Shown: positions 50,458 to 58,106 of the stretch, piece by piece
Position numbering within the stretch: position 1 is the stretch's first letter
Layout of the letters: each line of letters begins with the position of its first letter
Source: SLFH01 sp050486265
GTDB taxonomy: Bacteria > Planctomycetota > Phycisphaerae > Phycisphaerales > UBA1924
NCBI GenBank assembly: GCA_050486265.1
Contig: JBJHCY010000014.1
Span: 23,216 to 87,215, forward strand
DNA: 64,000 bases
Direction: 5' to 3'
The notes under the pieces: model-generated
The model's database searches: none
Told to the model about the DNA's origin: nothing
Seen by the model: only the letters and a program-made list of their open reading frames with translations
Translations under genes and position numbers: made by a program

Positions 50458-50973
50458 TCAGGCCGTCGTCTCGTCCGCCGGGCGGACGCGGATGTCCATG
50501 CCCTGAGCGCTGGTGACGCGGATCTTCGTGCCCGCGCTGATGACGCGGATCTCCGCGAAGGCGTCGTAGCGTTTGCCGTTGACCTTCACCACGCCCATCG
50601 GTCTGAGGTCGGTCATCGCCTCGCCGGTCTTGCCGACGAGGTTGTCCCGCTCGCGCCGTCGCTCCTCTTCCTGACGCCTCCGGGCCTCTTCCTCTTCCGG
50701 GCTGAGCCCGCCGATGACCGCCCGGCCGATCTTGGTCTGCGTCCAGAGCTGGATCCCGAAAAACCCGACCAACGGCCCGACGATGATCACCGAAAGCAGC
50801 CCCATCAGGCCCCAGGTCGTGTCGTGGATAAAGAGGCAGATGACGGCCGCGGCTGCGGTCAGGATCGCGGTCACCGCCAGGATGCCGCCGGTGGGGACGA
50901 AGATTTCAAGCACCACCAGCAGGACCGAGGCGGCCAGAAGGGCCAGCCCCCAGATGAGCATCGCTTCTTCCAT
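50458..50973 (-). CDS. NfeD-like short membrane protein
   Basis: This 171-aa protein has a short N-terminal membrane part of three to four helices (~8-85), a charged Glu/Arg linker (EEEEARRRQEEERRR, ~92-107) and an NfeD OB-fold domain (~108-165) with the LVGKTGEAMTDLRPMGVVKVNGKRYDA pattern (given in part: LRPMGVVKVNGK). It lacks the ClpP-like protease domain, so it is a short-form NfeD. It abuts the long NfeD gene with a 1-nt overlap, then leads into floA. Confidence 0.9.
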   Translation of the reverse strand: MEEAMLIWGLALLAASVLLVVLEIFVPTGGILAVTAILTAAAAVICLFIHDTTWGLMGLLSVIIVGPLVGFFGIQLWTQTKIGRAVIGGLSPEEEEARRRQEEERRRERDNLVGKTGEAMTDLRPMGVVKVNGKRYDAFAEIRVISAGTKIRVTSAQGMDIRVRPADETTA

Positions 50974-52946
50974 CAGGCGTTGTCCGTTCGTGTCTCGGGT
51001 TGGTCCTGCGTGCGTCCGTCGGGCCCGGGCTCGTCATCCTCATCCGCCAGCTCGACCACGACATCGAACTCGCGCCTCTCCACCACCCTGACCCGGGTGC
51101 CCGCGGGAATGTACCCGCTCTCGGCGGCCGCGTCGATCGCCCGACCCTCGATGTCCACCACGCCCACGGGCCGGAGCGTGCTTGAAGCGACGCCGATCGA
51201 TCCCGGCATTGGCCCCGCGGGACGCTCCGGCGCCATCGCTTCGAGCATCCCCTCGCCCTGATCGCCGGGGCCGTCGGCGAGCACCAGCCCCCGCAGCAGG
51301 GGCAGCGTCTTGAAGTGGCGCGAGATCATCCACATGCCCACGCCAGCCGTCACGATCGCCAGCACCATCGTCAGGAAGCCGTAGAGCATGTCCTGTTGCT
51401 GCTGCTCGGTGTCGGGGAAGAGCCCGCTGTCGGGCACGAAGGTGAACAGGAGCCCGAAGAAGAGCAGGATCACGCCGGTGATCCCGGCGACCCCCACCCC
51501 GGGAAAGACGAAGATCTCCAGCAGGATCAGCACGATCCCGCCCAGGATCGCGACGATCTCCCACCAGGTCGCCATGCCCATGAGCATCGGCGGGACCAGC
51601 AGCAGGCCCAGCGCGACCGCCGCCACGACGCCCGCGAACCCGCCCCCGGGCGTGACCATCTCGATGAAGAGCGCCAGCAGGAAGACCACCAGCAGCAGCC
51701 CGCGCACCGGCATGCTGGTCATGAACTGCACCAGCCCCTCCGACCAGAGCGGGTCCAGGCGGCTGAGGTTCTCCGCCCCGAACCAGTCCTTCAGTTCCTC
51801 GTCGGTCCGGATCGGCCGGTTGGCCGGGTTGTTGGCCGAGAGGTTCAGAAAAAACATGTCGTCGGCCGCGAGCGTGAGCGGGACGCTTCCGTCGGTCACG
51901 AAGCCCACGAGCTCCCACTTGTCCGCCTCGCCGGGGTCGATCCTCGGGCGTCTGCTCGCGCCGACGCTCATGCTCGCGAGGCTGTCGTCGACATCCGCGC
52001 GAAGGTTCTCAAGCACCGGCGAGGCGGGCTGGAAGGCCCGGTCCGGATCGAGGCTCTGGCGGGCGCCGGTCGTCGAGTCGGGGGCGGGGTAGGGCCGCAG
52101 AGTCGGCGGCCCCTCGTCGCCCGGGCGGAGCGTCACCACCGGGTTGGTCCGGGGAGGCTCGACGCCGAACAGGGCGACAAACTCCTCTCGGTTCACCGCC
52201 ATCTCGACGCCGGTCTCCTTGTTGCGGATCCACCAGAGCGGCGCGCCGGTGGTGAGCATCGCCTGCACGATGTACTCGTCGTAGATATACCGCTCGCGGT
52301 TCTTCCGCCGGGCGGAGTCCACGACCTCGACCAGCAGCCCGACAAGAAACTTCGCACGCTCCTGCTCGGGCAGGTTCATGAGCCCCAGCGGGCTCGCGGC
52401 GATCGGCAACGCGTCGCCCCAGGTCGCCTGCGGATGGACCACGATCTCGCGGCAGGCCAACGCGATCACCGCGCCCCCGCTGAACGCCTTGGTGTTGATC
52501 CACGCGACACTGTTCGGGATTGTCGAGGCCTTAATGGCGGCACAGATGTCCAGCACCGCGCCGATCTCGCCGCCGGGCGTGTCGAGCTCGACGACGAACG
52601 CGTCGGCGCCCTGGTTCTCCGCCATCCGCAGTCGCCGGATGAAGCTCTTGGCGGTGACCGAGTCGATCGGCCGGTCGCCCGTCCGCAGGGTGATGACCGC
52701 GACATTGCGGGCCTGGCGGAAGAGCGGGACCGCAGGGGCCTGCGCCCCGCCGGGCGCCGCGGCCCCGGCCTGGGGGGGCTGGCGTTCACTTTGGGCGAAA
52801 GCCCGGTTGGTCTCGGGAATGGTCGTGAAAACAAGCAGCAGGGCGGTCGCGAACATCAACACCCGTCGGAGCGACGGGATGACTCCCCCATAGGGGCAAT
52901 TCGGCCGGCTCGCGGCGGTCGGAGACGGGGTGTTCCGCCTGAACAT
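50973..52946 (-). CDS. NfeD family membrane-bound serine protease (long form)
   Basis: The start ATG 52946 follows a leaderless -10; a longer frame to 53012 overlaps the Nudix gene and is less likely. The 657-aa protein has a signal or anchor helix (~28-48) and a ClpP/SppA-like protease domain (~70-230) with ELDTPGGEIGA and the nucleophile region AFSGGAVIALAC. A non-conserved periplasmic region (~230-420) follows, then four to five membrane helices (~425-560) and a C-terminal OB-fold NfeD domain (~585-650) with LRPVGVVDIEGRAIDA. NfeD proteases cleave stomatin/flotillin tails; FloA is the likely partner, as in the neighbouring operon. Confidence 0.9.
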   Translation of the reverse strand: MFRRNTPSPTAASRPNCPYGGVIPSLRRVLMFATALLLVFTTIPETNRAFAQSERQPPQAGAAAPGGAQAPAVPLFRQARNVAVITLRTGDRPIDSVTAKSFIRRLRMAENQGADAFVVELDTPGGEIGAVLDICAAIKASTIPNSVAWINTKAFSGGAVIALACREIVVHPQATWGDALPIAASPLGLMNLPEQERAKFLVGLLVEVVDSARRKNRERYIYDEYIVQAMLTTGAPLWWIRNKETGVEMAVNREEFVALFGVEPPRTNPVVTLRPGDEGPPTLRPYPAPDSTTGARQSLDPDRAFQPASPVLENLRADVDDSLASMSVGASRRPRIDPGEADKWELVGFVTDGSVPLTLAADDMFFLNLSANNPANRPIRTDEELKDWFGAENLSRLDPLWSEGLVQFMTSMPVRGLLLVVFLLALFIEMVTPGGGFAGVVAAVALGLLLVPPMLMGMATWWEIVAILGGIVLILLEIFVFPGVGVAGITGVILLFFGLLFTFVPDSGLFPDTEQQQQDMLYGFLTMVLAIVTAGVGMWMISRHFKTLPLLRGLVLADGPGDQGEGMLEAMAPERPAGPMPGSIGVASSTLRPVGVVDIEGRAIDAAAESGYIPAGTRVRVVERREFDVVVELADEDDEPGPDGRTQDQPETRTDNA

Positions 52947-52953
52947 CGTTTCC

Positions 52954-52959
52954 ACTATA
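52954..52959 (-). promoter_or_regulatory. -10 element (TATAGT) for leaderless nfeD
   Basis: TATAGT on the minus strand ends 7 nt before the ATG at 52946. The hexamer includes the stop codon of the upstream Nudix gene. Confidence 0.6.
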
Positions 52960-53503
52960 GAGGTGTTCGGGCGACCGACGGGGTCGGAGGCAGTTCCTGA
53001 TGCACGGTCCATCGGACCCCCCCCTCAGAGCAATCGATGTGGATCGCGAAGAACCCGGGCTTGGCGCCCGGCCTCGGCGGCTCATGACGCCGGATCATGG
53101 GCCAGATGATCTCCCGGTCGGTATTTGGGAGTTCCAGATCGTCGATTGCATCGGGTTCGTGCCACTCGAGCGTGCCCTCGGGGATCTCCTTCGCCTCGAC
53201 CTTCACCGTCCCGAGCACGCGGTAGTAGAACAGGAGCCAGTGGCCCTTGCCCTCGAAGGCGGTCTCGGAGATCAGCCCGCCCAGGTGCAGGCGGTCGAGG
53301 GGGATGTCGATCCCCGCCTCCTCCATGATCTCGCGACGGGCGCACTGGGCGGGGCTCTCGCCGGTGTGCATGTCGAGTTTGCCCCCGATGGGCGAGCAGA
53401 GGCCGAGGTTCGGGGCCCGCTTGCGGCGGAGCAGGAGCACACGCCCCTTGTCGTCGCGGAGGTCGCACAGGCAGGCGAGTTTGTAAGGGAGCGTGGGGTC
53501 CAC
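52955..53503 (-). CDS. Nudix hydrolase
   Basis: This 182-aa protein starts at GTG 53503, supported by a leaderless -10; an upstream ATG at 53563 would add 20 Arg-rich residues. The Nudix box ends with the canonical REIMEEAGI and Glu 8 residues before it. The usual Gx5E stretch is two residues longer (GKLDMHTGE). MutT/DCTPP-like members hydrolyse nucleoside diphosphate derivatives; the substrate is not clear. The N-terminus (YKLACLCDLRDDKGRVLLLRR) is typical. It ends 8 bp before the nfeD start and is divergent from murC. Confidence 0.88.
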   Translation of the reverse strand: MDPTLPYKLACLCDLRDDKGRVLLLRRKRAPNLGLCSPIGGKLDMHTGESPAQCARREIMEEAGIDIPLDRLHLGGLISETAFEGKGHWLLFYYRVLGTVKVEAKEIPEGTLEWHEPDAIDDLELPNTDREIIWPMIRRHEPPRPGAKPGFFAIHIDCSEGGVRWTVHQELPPTPSVARTPL

Positions 53504-53509
53504 GAAACG

Positions 53510-53515
53510 AGCGTA
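53510..53515 (-). promoter_or_regulatory. -10 element (TACGCT) for the leaderless Nudix gene
   Basis: TACGCT on the minus strand ends 6 nt before GTG 53503, with no Shine-Dalgarno. This supports the internal GTG over the upstream ATG. Confidence 0.5.
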
Positions 53516-53603
53516 GCGCCCCGGGACTCGGGCGGGGGTGTTCGCCCGAGTTCGGTGGGCCACGGCGTGTGTCTGTTTGACCGCTTGAGCCCCGGGCGTC
53601 CGA

Positions 53604-53609
53604 TACAGT
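53604..53609 (+). promoter_or_regulatory. -10 element (TACAGT) for leaderless murC
   Basis: TACAGT ends 7 nt before ATG 53617 and no ribosome-binding site lies between. It drives the murC-murB-ddl-ftsQ cluster. Confidence 0.6.
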
Positions 53610-53616
53610 CAGGACT

Positions 53617-55215
53617 ATGGGAACGGATGCCCCCTTGCCGCTGAAGTCGCGCCCCGTCAGGGTCGCCCCGCCGAGCCTCGAAGAGACCGGATCGCCCGCC
53701 GAACAGGCGGGTGTCCGTCTGCTCGATCGCGATGTGTTCATGATCGGGATCGGGGGGTGCGGGATGTCGGGTCTGGCCCGGCTCGCCTCGCGGCTGGGGG
53801 CCCGGGTGTCGGGTTGCGACGCCCAGGTCTCGCCCGCGACCGAGGCCCTCGCCCGCAACGGGATCTCGGTTCGGCCCGAGGGCGACTGCGGATCGCTGCC
53901 CGGGGCGTGCGATCTGGTGATCGCCTCGGCCGCGGTCGGTGAAACCCACCCCCTCGTGACCGAGGCGAAGGCCCGTGGCGTGCCGGTGCTCCGCTACGCC
54001 GAGGCCTTGGGCGAGCTCATGCGCCGCTCGACGGGCGTCGCGATCGCGGGCACCCACGGCAAGAGCACCACGACGGCCATGCTCGGCGCGACCCTTGTCG
54101 ACCTCGGGCTCAACCCGTCGGTCATCGTCGGGGCGAGCTGCTCGCAGCTTGACGCCGGGTCGATCGGCTCGCCCGTCTTCGCTTCGCCCAGCGGGCACCG
54201 CGTCGGGGCCGAGCGGGTCCCCGCGGGGTCGTACGCGCAGCGGCCGGGCTTGCTCCTGGCCGAGGCGTGCGAGTTCAACCGATCGTTCCACAGCCTCGCG
54301 CCGACGATCGCCTCGATCGCCTCGGTCGAGGAAGATCATCTTGATATCTACGGCTCGATCGATGAGATCATCACGGCGTTCAACGGTTTCGCCCGCCTGC
54401 TCCCCCCTGCCGAGGAGGGGGGGTACCTGCTGATCGCCCATCAGGGCGCTCACCGCGAGAAGGTCACCGCGGGCGTCAAGGCCAAGGTCGAGACGATCGG
54501 CTTTGCACCCGGCGCGGACTGGACGGTCGATTTCGACGCGTCCGAGCAGATGGTCTCGCTCTCGCGCAAGGGCGTGCTGTTGGCGAAGTGGAAGTCGCGG
54601 ATGCCCGGCGATCACAACGCGATGAACGCCGCGACGGCGCTCGCGTTGGCGATCCACCTCGGGGGCGACGCTGCGGCGGGGGCGCGATCGCTGGCGCAGT
54701 TCCGCGGGATCGACCGGCGTTGTCAGTGGCTGGGCGACCGGCGGGTTTCGGCCGAGGGCGCCGTCCGCGTGTACGACGACTACGGGCATCACCCCACGGA
54801 GATCGACGCGACGCTGCGGGCTCTTCGCGGGAGCGAGAAGCCGCAGGAGCGGGGGGGGCGTCTGATCTGTGTGTTTCAGCCGCACCAGCATTCGCGGACG
54901 CGGTTCCTGCTTGACGAGTTCGCCAGCGCGTTCTCGCAGGCGGACATCGTGATCGTGCCGCACATCTACTTCGTGCGCGACACCGAGGCGGAGAAGCACC
55001 TGGTGACGGCGGGGGATCTGGTCGATCGCCTGCGCGATCGGGGCGTGCGCGCGATGCACCTCTACCCGTTCGGCGCGATTGTCGAGCAGCTCGAAAACCT
55101 CTGCCGCGAGAACGATCTGCTTGTCGTCATGGGCGCGGGCCCGGTGTGGCAGGTCGCGCGCGACTATCTGGCGACCGGTCCGGCGCCGGTCCACGCGGCG
55201 GAGGGCAAGGCGTGA
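53617..55215 (+). CDS. murC: UDP-N-acetylmuramate--L-alanine ligase
   Basis: This 532-aa cytosolic ligase adds L-Ala to UDP-MurNAc in peptidoglycan synthesis. The Rossmann-like UMAG domain has IGIGGCGMSGLARL (~43-56). The ATP loop is GTHGKS (145-150), Ser replacing the common Thr. The central domain has EACEFNRSFHSL and SVEEDHLDIYGS, and the C-terminal domain has VYDDYGHHPTEI and FQPHQHSRTRFL. A 40-residue N-terminal extension precedes the first domain. Length is a little above average (450-490). It overlaps murB by GTGA. Confidence 0.96.
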   Translation: MGTDAPLPLKSRPVRVAPPSLEETGSPAEQAGVRLLDRDVFMIGIGGCGMSGLARLASRLGARVSGCDAQVSPATEALARNGISVRPEGDCGSLPGACDLVIASAAVGETHPLVTEAKARGVPVLRYAEALGELMRRSTGVAIAGTHGKSTTTAMLGATLVDLGLNPSVIVGASCSQLDAGSIGSPVFASPSGHRVGAERVPAGSYAQRPGLLLAEACEFNRSFHSLAPTIASIASVEEDHLDIYGSIDEIITAFNGFARLLPPAEEGGYLLIAHQGAHREKVTAGVKAKVETIGFAPGADWTVDFDASEQMVSLSRKGVLLAKWKSRMPGDHNAMNAATALALAIHLGGDAAAGARSLAQFRGIDRRCQWLGDRRVSAEGAVRVYDDYGHHPTEIDATLRALRGSEKPQERGGRLICVFQPHQHSRTRFLLDEFASAFSQADIVIVPHIYFVRDTEAEKHLVTAGDLVDRLRDRGVRAMHLYPFGAIVEQLENLCRENDLLVVMGAGPVWQVARDYLATGPAPVHAAEGKA

Positions 55216-56132
55216 GCAACGCTCAAGACATCGCGATCCCCGGGCTGAGCGAGCGGGCGCCGATCCCGACCTGGTTCAACATCGGGGGCGGCGCCGATCG
55301 CACGGCCCGCCCGCGCACCGAGCAGGAGCTGCGGCTCTGCCTCAGCGTCGATCCGGAACTCGTCGTGCTCGGCGGCGGGGCGAACCTGCTCGTCGACGAC
55401 GCGGGGACCGACCGGCTGGTCGTCGTGCTCGACTCGGGCGTGTTCGTCGAGAAAGACATCGATGAGGCGACGGGACGCGTCGCCGCCGGGGCGGGCTGCG
55501 ATTTCCCTCGCCTGCTGCTGGACACCGTCCGCGCCGGGCTGAGCGGGCTCGAGGGTCTCGGGGGCATCCCGGGCACGGTGGGTGGGCTTGTGCGCATGAA
55601 CGCGGGCGGTAAGTTCGGCTCGGTCGCCGACAGTGTCGTCCGCGTCAACGCGATGAACCGCAGTGGCGAGCGCGTCGTGCTTGAACGGTCGCAGATTCCC
55701 TTCGGTTACCGGCGATCGGGGCTGGAAGAGCTCGTGATCACTTCGGCCGAGTTCGGGCTGACGCCCGGCGAACCCGGCGTCGCTCGCGAGCGTCTGAAGG
55801 AAGTGATGCGGTACAAGTCGCAGAGCCAGCCGATGGGGGCGGACTCGGCGGGGTGCTGCTTCAAGAACCCGACGCTGGACGCCGACCTTGAAGACATCGG
55901 ACGCGCGGGAGAGGTTGTGCCCGCCGGGCTGCTGATCGACCGCTCCGGGTGCAAGGGGATGACGATCGGCGGCGCGACGGTCAGCGACCGGCACGCGAAC
56001 TTCATCGTGACCTCGCCCGGCGCGACCGCGGGCGAAGTGATCGCGCTGATGGACCGCGTCACCGAAGCCGTGCGTGAACGCTTCGGCGTCGAGCTTGAGC
56101 GAGAGGTTGTGGTCTGGTCGCGCCGGGCCTGA
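55212..56132 (+). CDS. murB: UDP-N-acetylenolpyruvoylglucosamine reductase
   Basis: This 306-aa FAD enzyme makes UDP-MurNAc. It starts at GTG 55212, overlapping the murC stop. The FAD-binding segment is VLGGGANLLV (52-61), followed by GLEGLGGIPGTVGG (~112-125), NAGG (130-133) and the FKNP catalytic motif. The proton-donor Ser of the usual AGSxFKNP motif is Cys here (AGCCFKNP, C215), a change that may preserve proton donation. The C-terminal part has GATVSDRHANFIV. Order murC-murB is classical. Confidence 0.95.
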   Translation: MSNAQDIAIPGLSERAPIPTWFNIGGGADRTARPRTEQELRLCLSVDPELVVLGGGANLLVDDAGTDRLVVVLDSGVFVEKDIDEATGRVAAGAGCDFPRLLLDTVRAGLSGLEGLGGIPGTVGGLVRMNAGGKFGSVADSVVRVNAMNRSGERVVLERSQIPFGYRRSGLEELVITSAEFGLTPGEPGVARERLKEVMRYKSQSQPMGADSAGCCFKNPTLDADLEDIGRAGEVVPAGLLIDRSGCKGMTIGGATVSDRHANFIVTSPGATAGEVIALMDRVTEAVRERFGVELEREVVVWSRRA

Positions 56133-56164
56133 GCCGCCCGGGCTTTGCCAGGAGCATTGATCCC

Positions 56165-57079
56165 ATGTTTTCCGTCCTTGTGCTTGGTGGCGGCCCCGAC
56201 AGGGAGCGGCCCGTCTCGCTGCGATCCGCGGCGGGCGTCGCCGACGCGCTGCGCGAGGCCGGTTACGAGGTCAACGCCCAGACCATCGACAAGCCGACGC
56301 TCGACGACCTCAAGGCGATGCGGGGCGATGTCGTTTTCCCCGTGCTTCACGGGCCGTGGGGCGAGGGCGGGCCGCTGCAGCTCATGCTCGAACAGCTCGG
56401 GCGTCCGTTCGTCGGCAGCGGCGCGGACGCCGCGGCGATCGCGATGGACAAGATCGCGACCGCGAAGCTCGCCTCCGCCGCCCCGAGCGTGCGCATCAGC
56501 CCAAAGATGCCCGTCGATCCGGCGAGGGCGGACACTCCCGGCGAGCTGCCGGTGGTGGTCAAGCCCGTTCGCGACGGCTCCAGCGTGGGCGTGTACATCT
56601 GCACCGACGACGCGTCGTGGAGGCGGGCGATCGAGGCGGTGCGCCAGGACGCGGCCAAAGACCCGTCGCGGCGCTATTTCGCCGAGCCTTATGTCAAAGG
56701 CCGCGAGCTGACGGTCTCCGTGCTCGACGGTCGGGCGCTGCCGGTCATCGAGATCGTCCCGGCCTCGGGCGTGTACGACTACGACGCCAAGTACGAACGG
56801 GGCGACACGAAGTACCTCGTCGACCCCGAGCTCCCCGGCGACCTGTCGCGCACGGTGCAGAACCACGCGCTGCTGACGGCCGACGCGATCGGCGTGCGCG
56901 ACCTCTGCCGCGTGGACTTCATCATGGACGAGCGGTCCGTTCCGTGGCTGCTGGAAGCGAACACGATGCCCGGGTTCACGCCCACCTCGCTGTTCCCGAT
57001 GGCGGCCAAGGCCGCGGGCATGCCCATGGAGAAGCTCTGCGCAAAGCTTGTGGAACTGGCGGCGGCCCGCGGCGCGTGA
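56165..57079 (+). CDS. ddl: D-alanine--D-alanine ligase
   Basis: This 304-aa ATP-grasp enzyme joins two D-Ala for peptidoglycan. Motifs are VLGGGPDRERPVSLRSA (~6-22), HGPWGEGGPLQ (~62-72), the ATP loop PVRDGSSVGVYI (~134-145), EPYVKGRELTVSVL and the metal/phosphate site RVDFIMDE...LLEANTMPGFTPTSLFP (~246-280). AGGAG lies about 11 nt before the ATG. It follows murB after 32 bp. Presence of ddl agrees with a DAP-type peptidoglycan wall, now accepted for planctomycetes. Confidence 0.96.
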   Translation: MFSVLVLGGGPDRERPVSLRSAAGVADALREAGYEVNAQTIDKPTLDDLKAMRGDVVFPVLHGPWGEGGPLQLMLEQLGRPFVGSGADAAAIAMDKIATAKLASAAPSVRISPKMPVDPARADTPGELPVVVKPVRDGSSVGVYICTDDASWRRAIEAVRQDAAKDPSRRYFAEPYVKGRELTVSVLDGRALPVIEIVPASGVYDYDAKYERGDTKYLVDPELPGDLSRTVQNHALLTADAIGVRDLCRVDFIMDERSVPWLLEANTMPGFTPTSLFPMAAKAAGMPMEKLCAKLVELAAARGA

Positions 57080-57131
57080 GCGACAACAGAGAGATCAACA
57101 AACTTTGAATCGCTGAGCGGTTGGGAGTGAC

Positions 57132-58106
57132 ATGGCTCGGAAGGGCAACGCAAAGAAGAAGAAGTCGCCTCGCAAGAAGAAGCCCGGCCCGCCTTTGTGG
57201 GAGCGGGTCGACACAGAGCGGCTTCGGCGCGTCCTCCCGGGCGTGGCGCTCGCTCTGGCGGGCGTCGGCGCGGCCTTGGGGACAGGCATCGGGATCGGCC
57301 GCCTCGGCGAGGCCTCGGCCGAGGCCAGGCTCGCAGAGCCCGTCTCGGTGCGCGTGCTCTGGCCGGATGGAGACCGCGGAGCTTGGCTCGCCCCGGCGCT
57401 GCGGAGCGACATCGAGGACCTCGCGCTCGCCGCGGCCGAGAACGACCGCGAGCCCTTCTCGCGCACGCAGCTCGCCCGCGTGGGCGACGAGCTGGAGCGC
57501 AGCGGGTGGTTCGAGGGACGACCGATCGTTCGGCGCGCCGCCGACGGCGCGATCGAGGTCGAGGGCGTGTGGCGCAGGCCCGCCGCGTATGTGCGGACGC
57601 GCGAGGGGGACCGTCTGGTCTCGACGCAGGGCAAGCTGATGCCCTTGCTCTGGCGTCCTGCAGGCTCGCGCCCTGCCCTCCTCCTGGTCACCAACACATT
57701 GCACGAAGCGCCGCGCCGCTCCGACGGCAGGCCGGACTACGCCTCGCTTTGGGCGGGCAACGACATCGAGGCCGGGCTGGCGCTCGCCTCGATGCTCTCG
57801 GGCGAGCCCTACGCCGAAGCGATCGCCGAGATCGACCTCGCCCCGTTCAACACGGGGCGGAGGCTGGAACTGGTCGTGCGTCTGAGCCGCGACGCGGCGG
57901 GCGACGGACGGTCGCGTTCGCGTGTGTATTGGGGCGGGCCGACGGGCGTGTTCAACCCCGAAGAACCTTCTGACGAAGACAAGCTCGCGCGTTTGCGCGC
58001 GATGTTCGCCGAGTCGCGCTGGCGCGACTGGCTTCTTGAGGGCGGGGCGGTCTACGACCTTGTGCAGAACCAGATCGTCAGGCACGACTCGGCTCGCAGG
58101 CCATGA
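57132..58106 (+). CDS. FtsQ-like cell-division membrane protein
   Basis: This 324-aa protein is in the ftsQ position, directly after ddl. It has a very basic N-terminus (KKKKSPRKKK), one membrane helix (~36-58) and a periplasmic region with a POTRA-like stretch (~68-135) and a beta domain with REGDRLVSTQGKLMP (~155-170), which resembles the FtsQ/DivIB beta domain. Sequence identity to model FtsQ is visibly low, so the call rests on topology and gene order. The C-terminal tail is long. It overlaps the next gene by 4 nt. No ftsA or ftsZ follows. Confidence 0.65.
   Translation: MARKGNAKKKKSPRKKKPGPPLWERVDTERLRRVLPGVALALAGVGAALGTGIGIGRLGEASAEARLAEPVSVRVLWPDGDRGAWLAPALRSDIEDLALAAAENDREPFSRTQLARVGDELERSGWFEGRPIVRRAADGAIEVEGVWRRPAAYVRTREGDRLVSTQGKLMPLLWRPAGSRPALLLVTNTLHEAPRRSDGRPDYASLWAGNDIEAGLALASMLSGEPYAEAIAEIDLAPFNTGRRLELVVRLSRDAAGDGRSRSRVYWGGPTGVFNPEEPSDEDKLARLRAMFAESRWRDWLLEGGAVYDLVQNQIVRHDSARRP

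Noticed and set aside
53504..53563. Nudix start at ATG 53563
   Set aside because: It adds 20 Arg-rich residues before the family N-terminus and would place the start upstream of the TACGCT -10; GTG 53503 fits better, though the longer form is not excluded.
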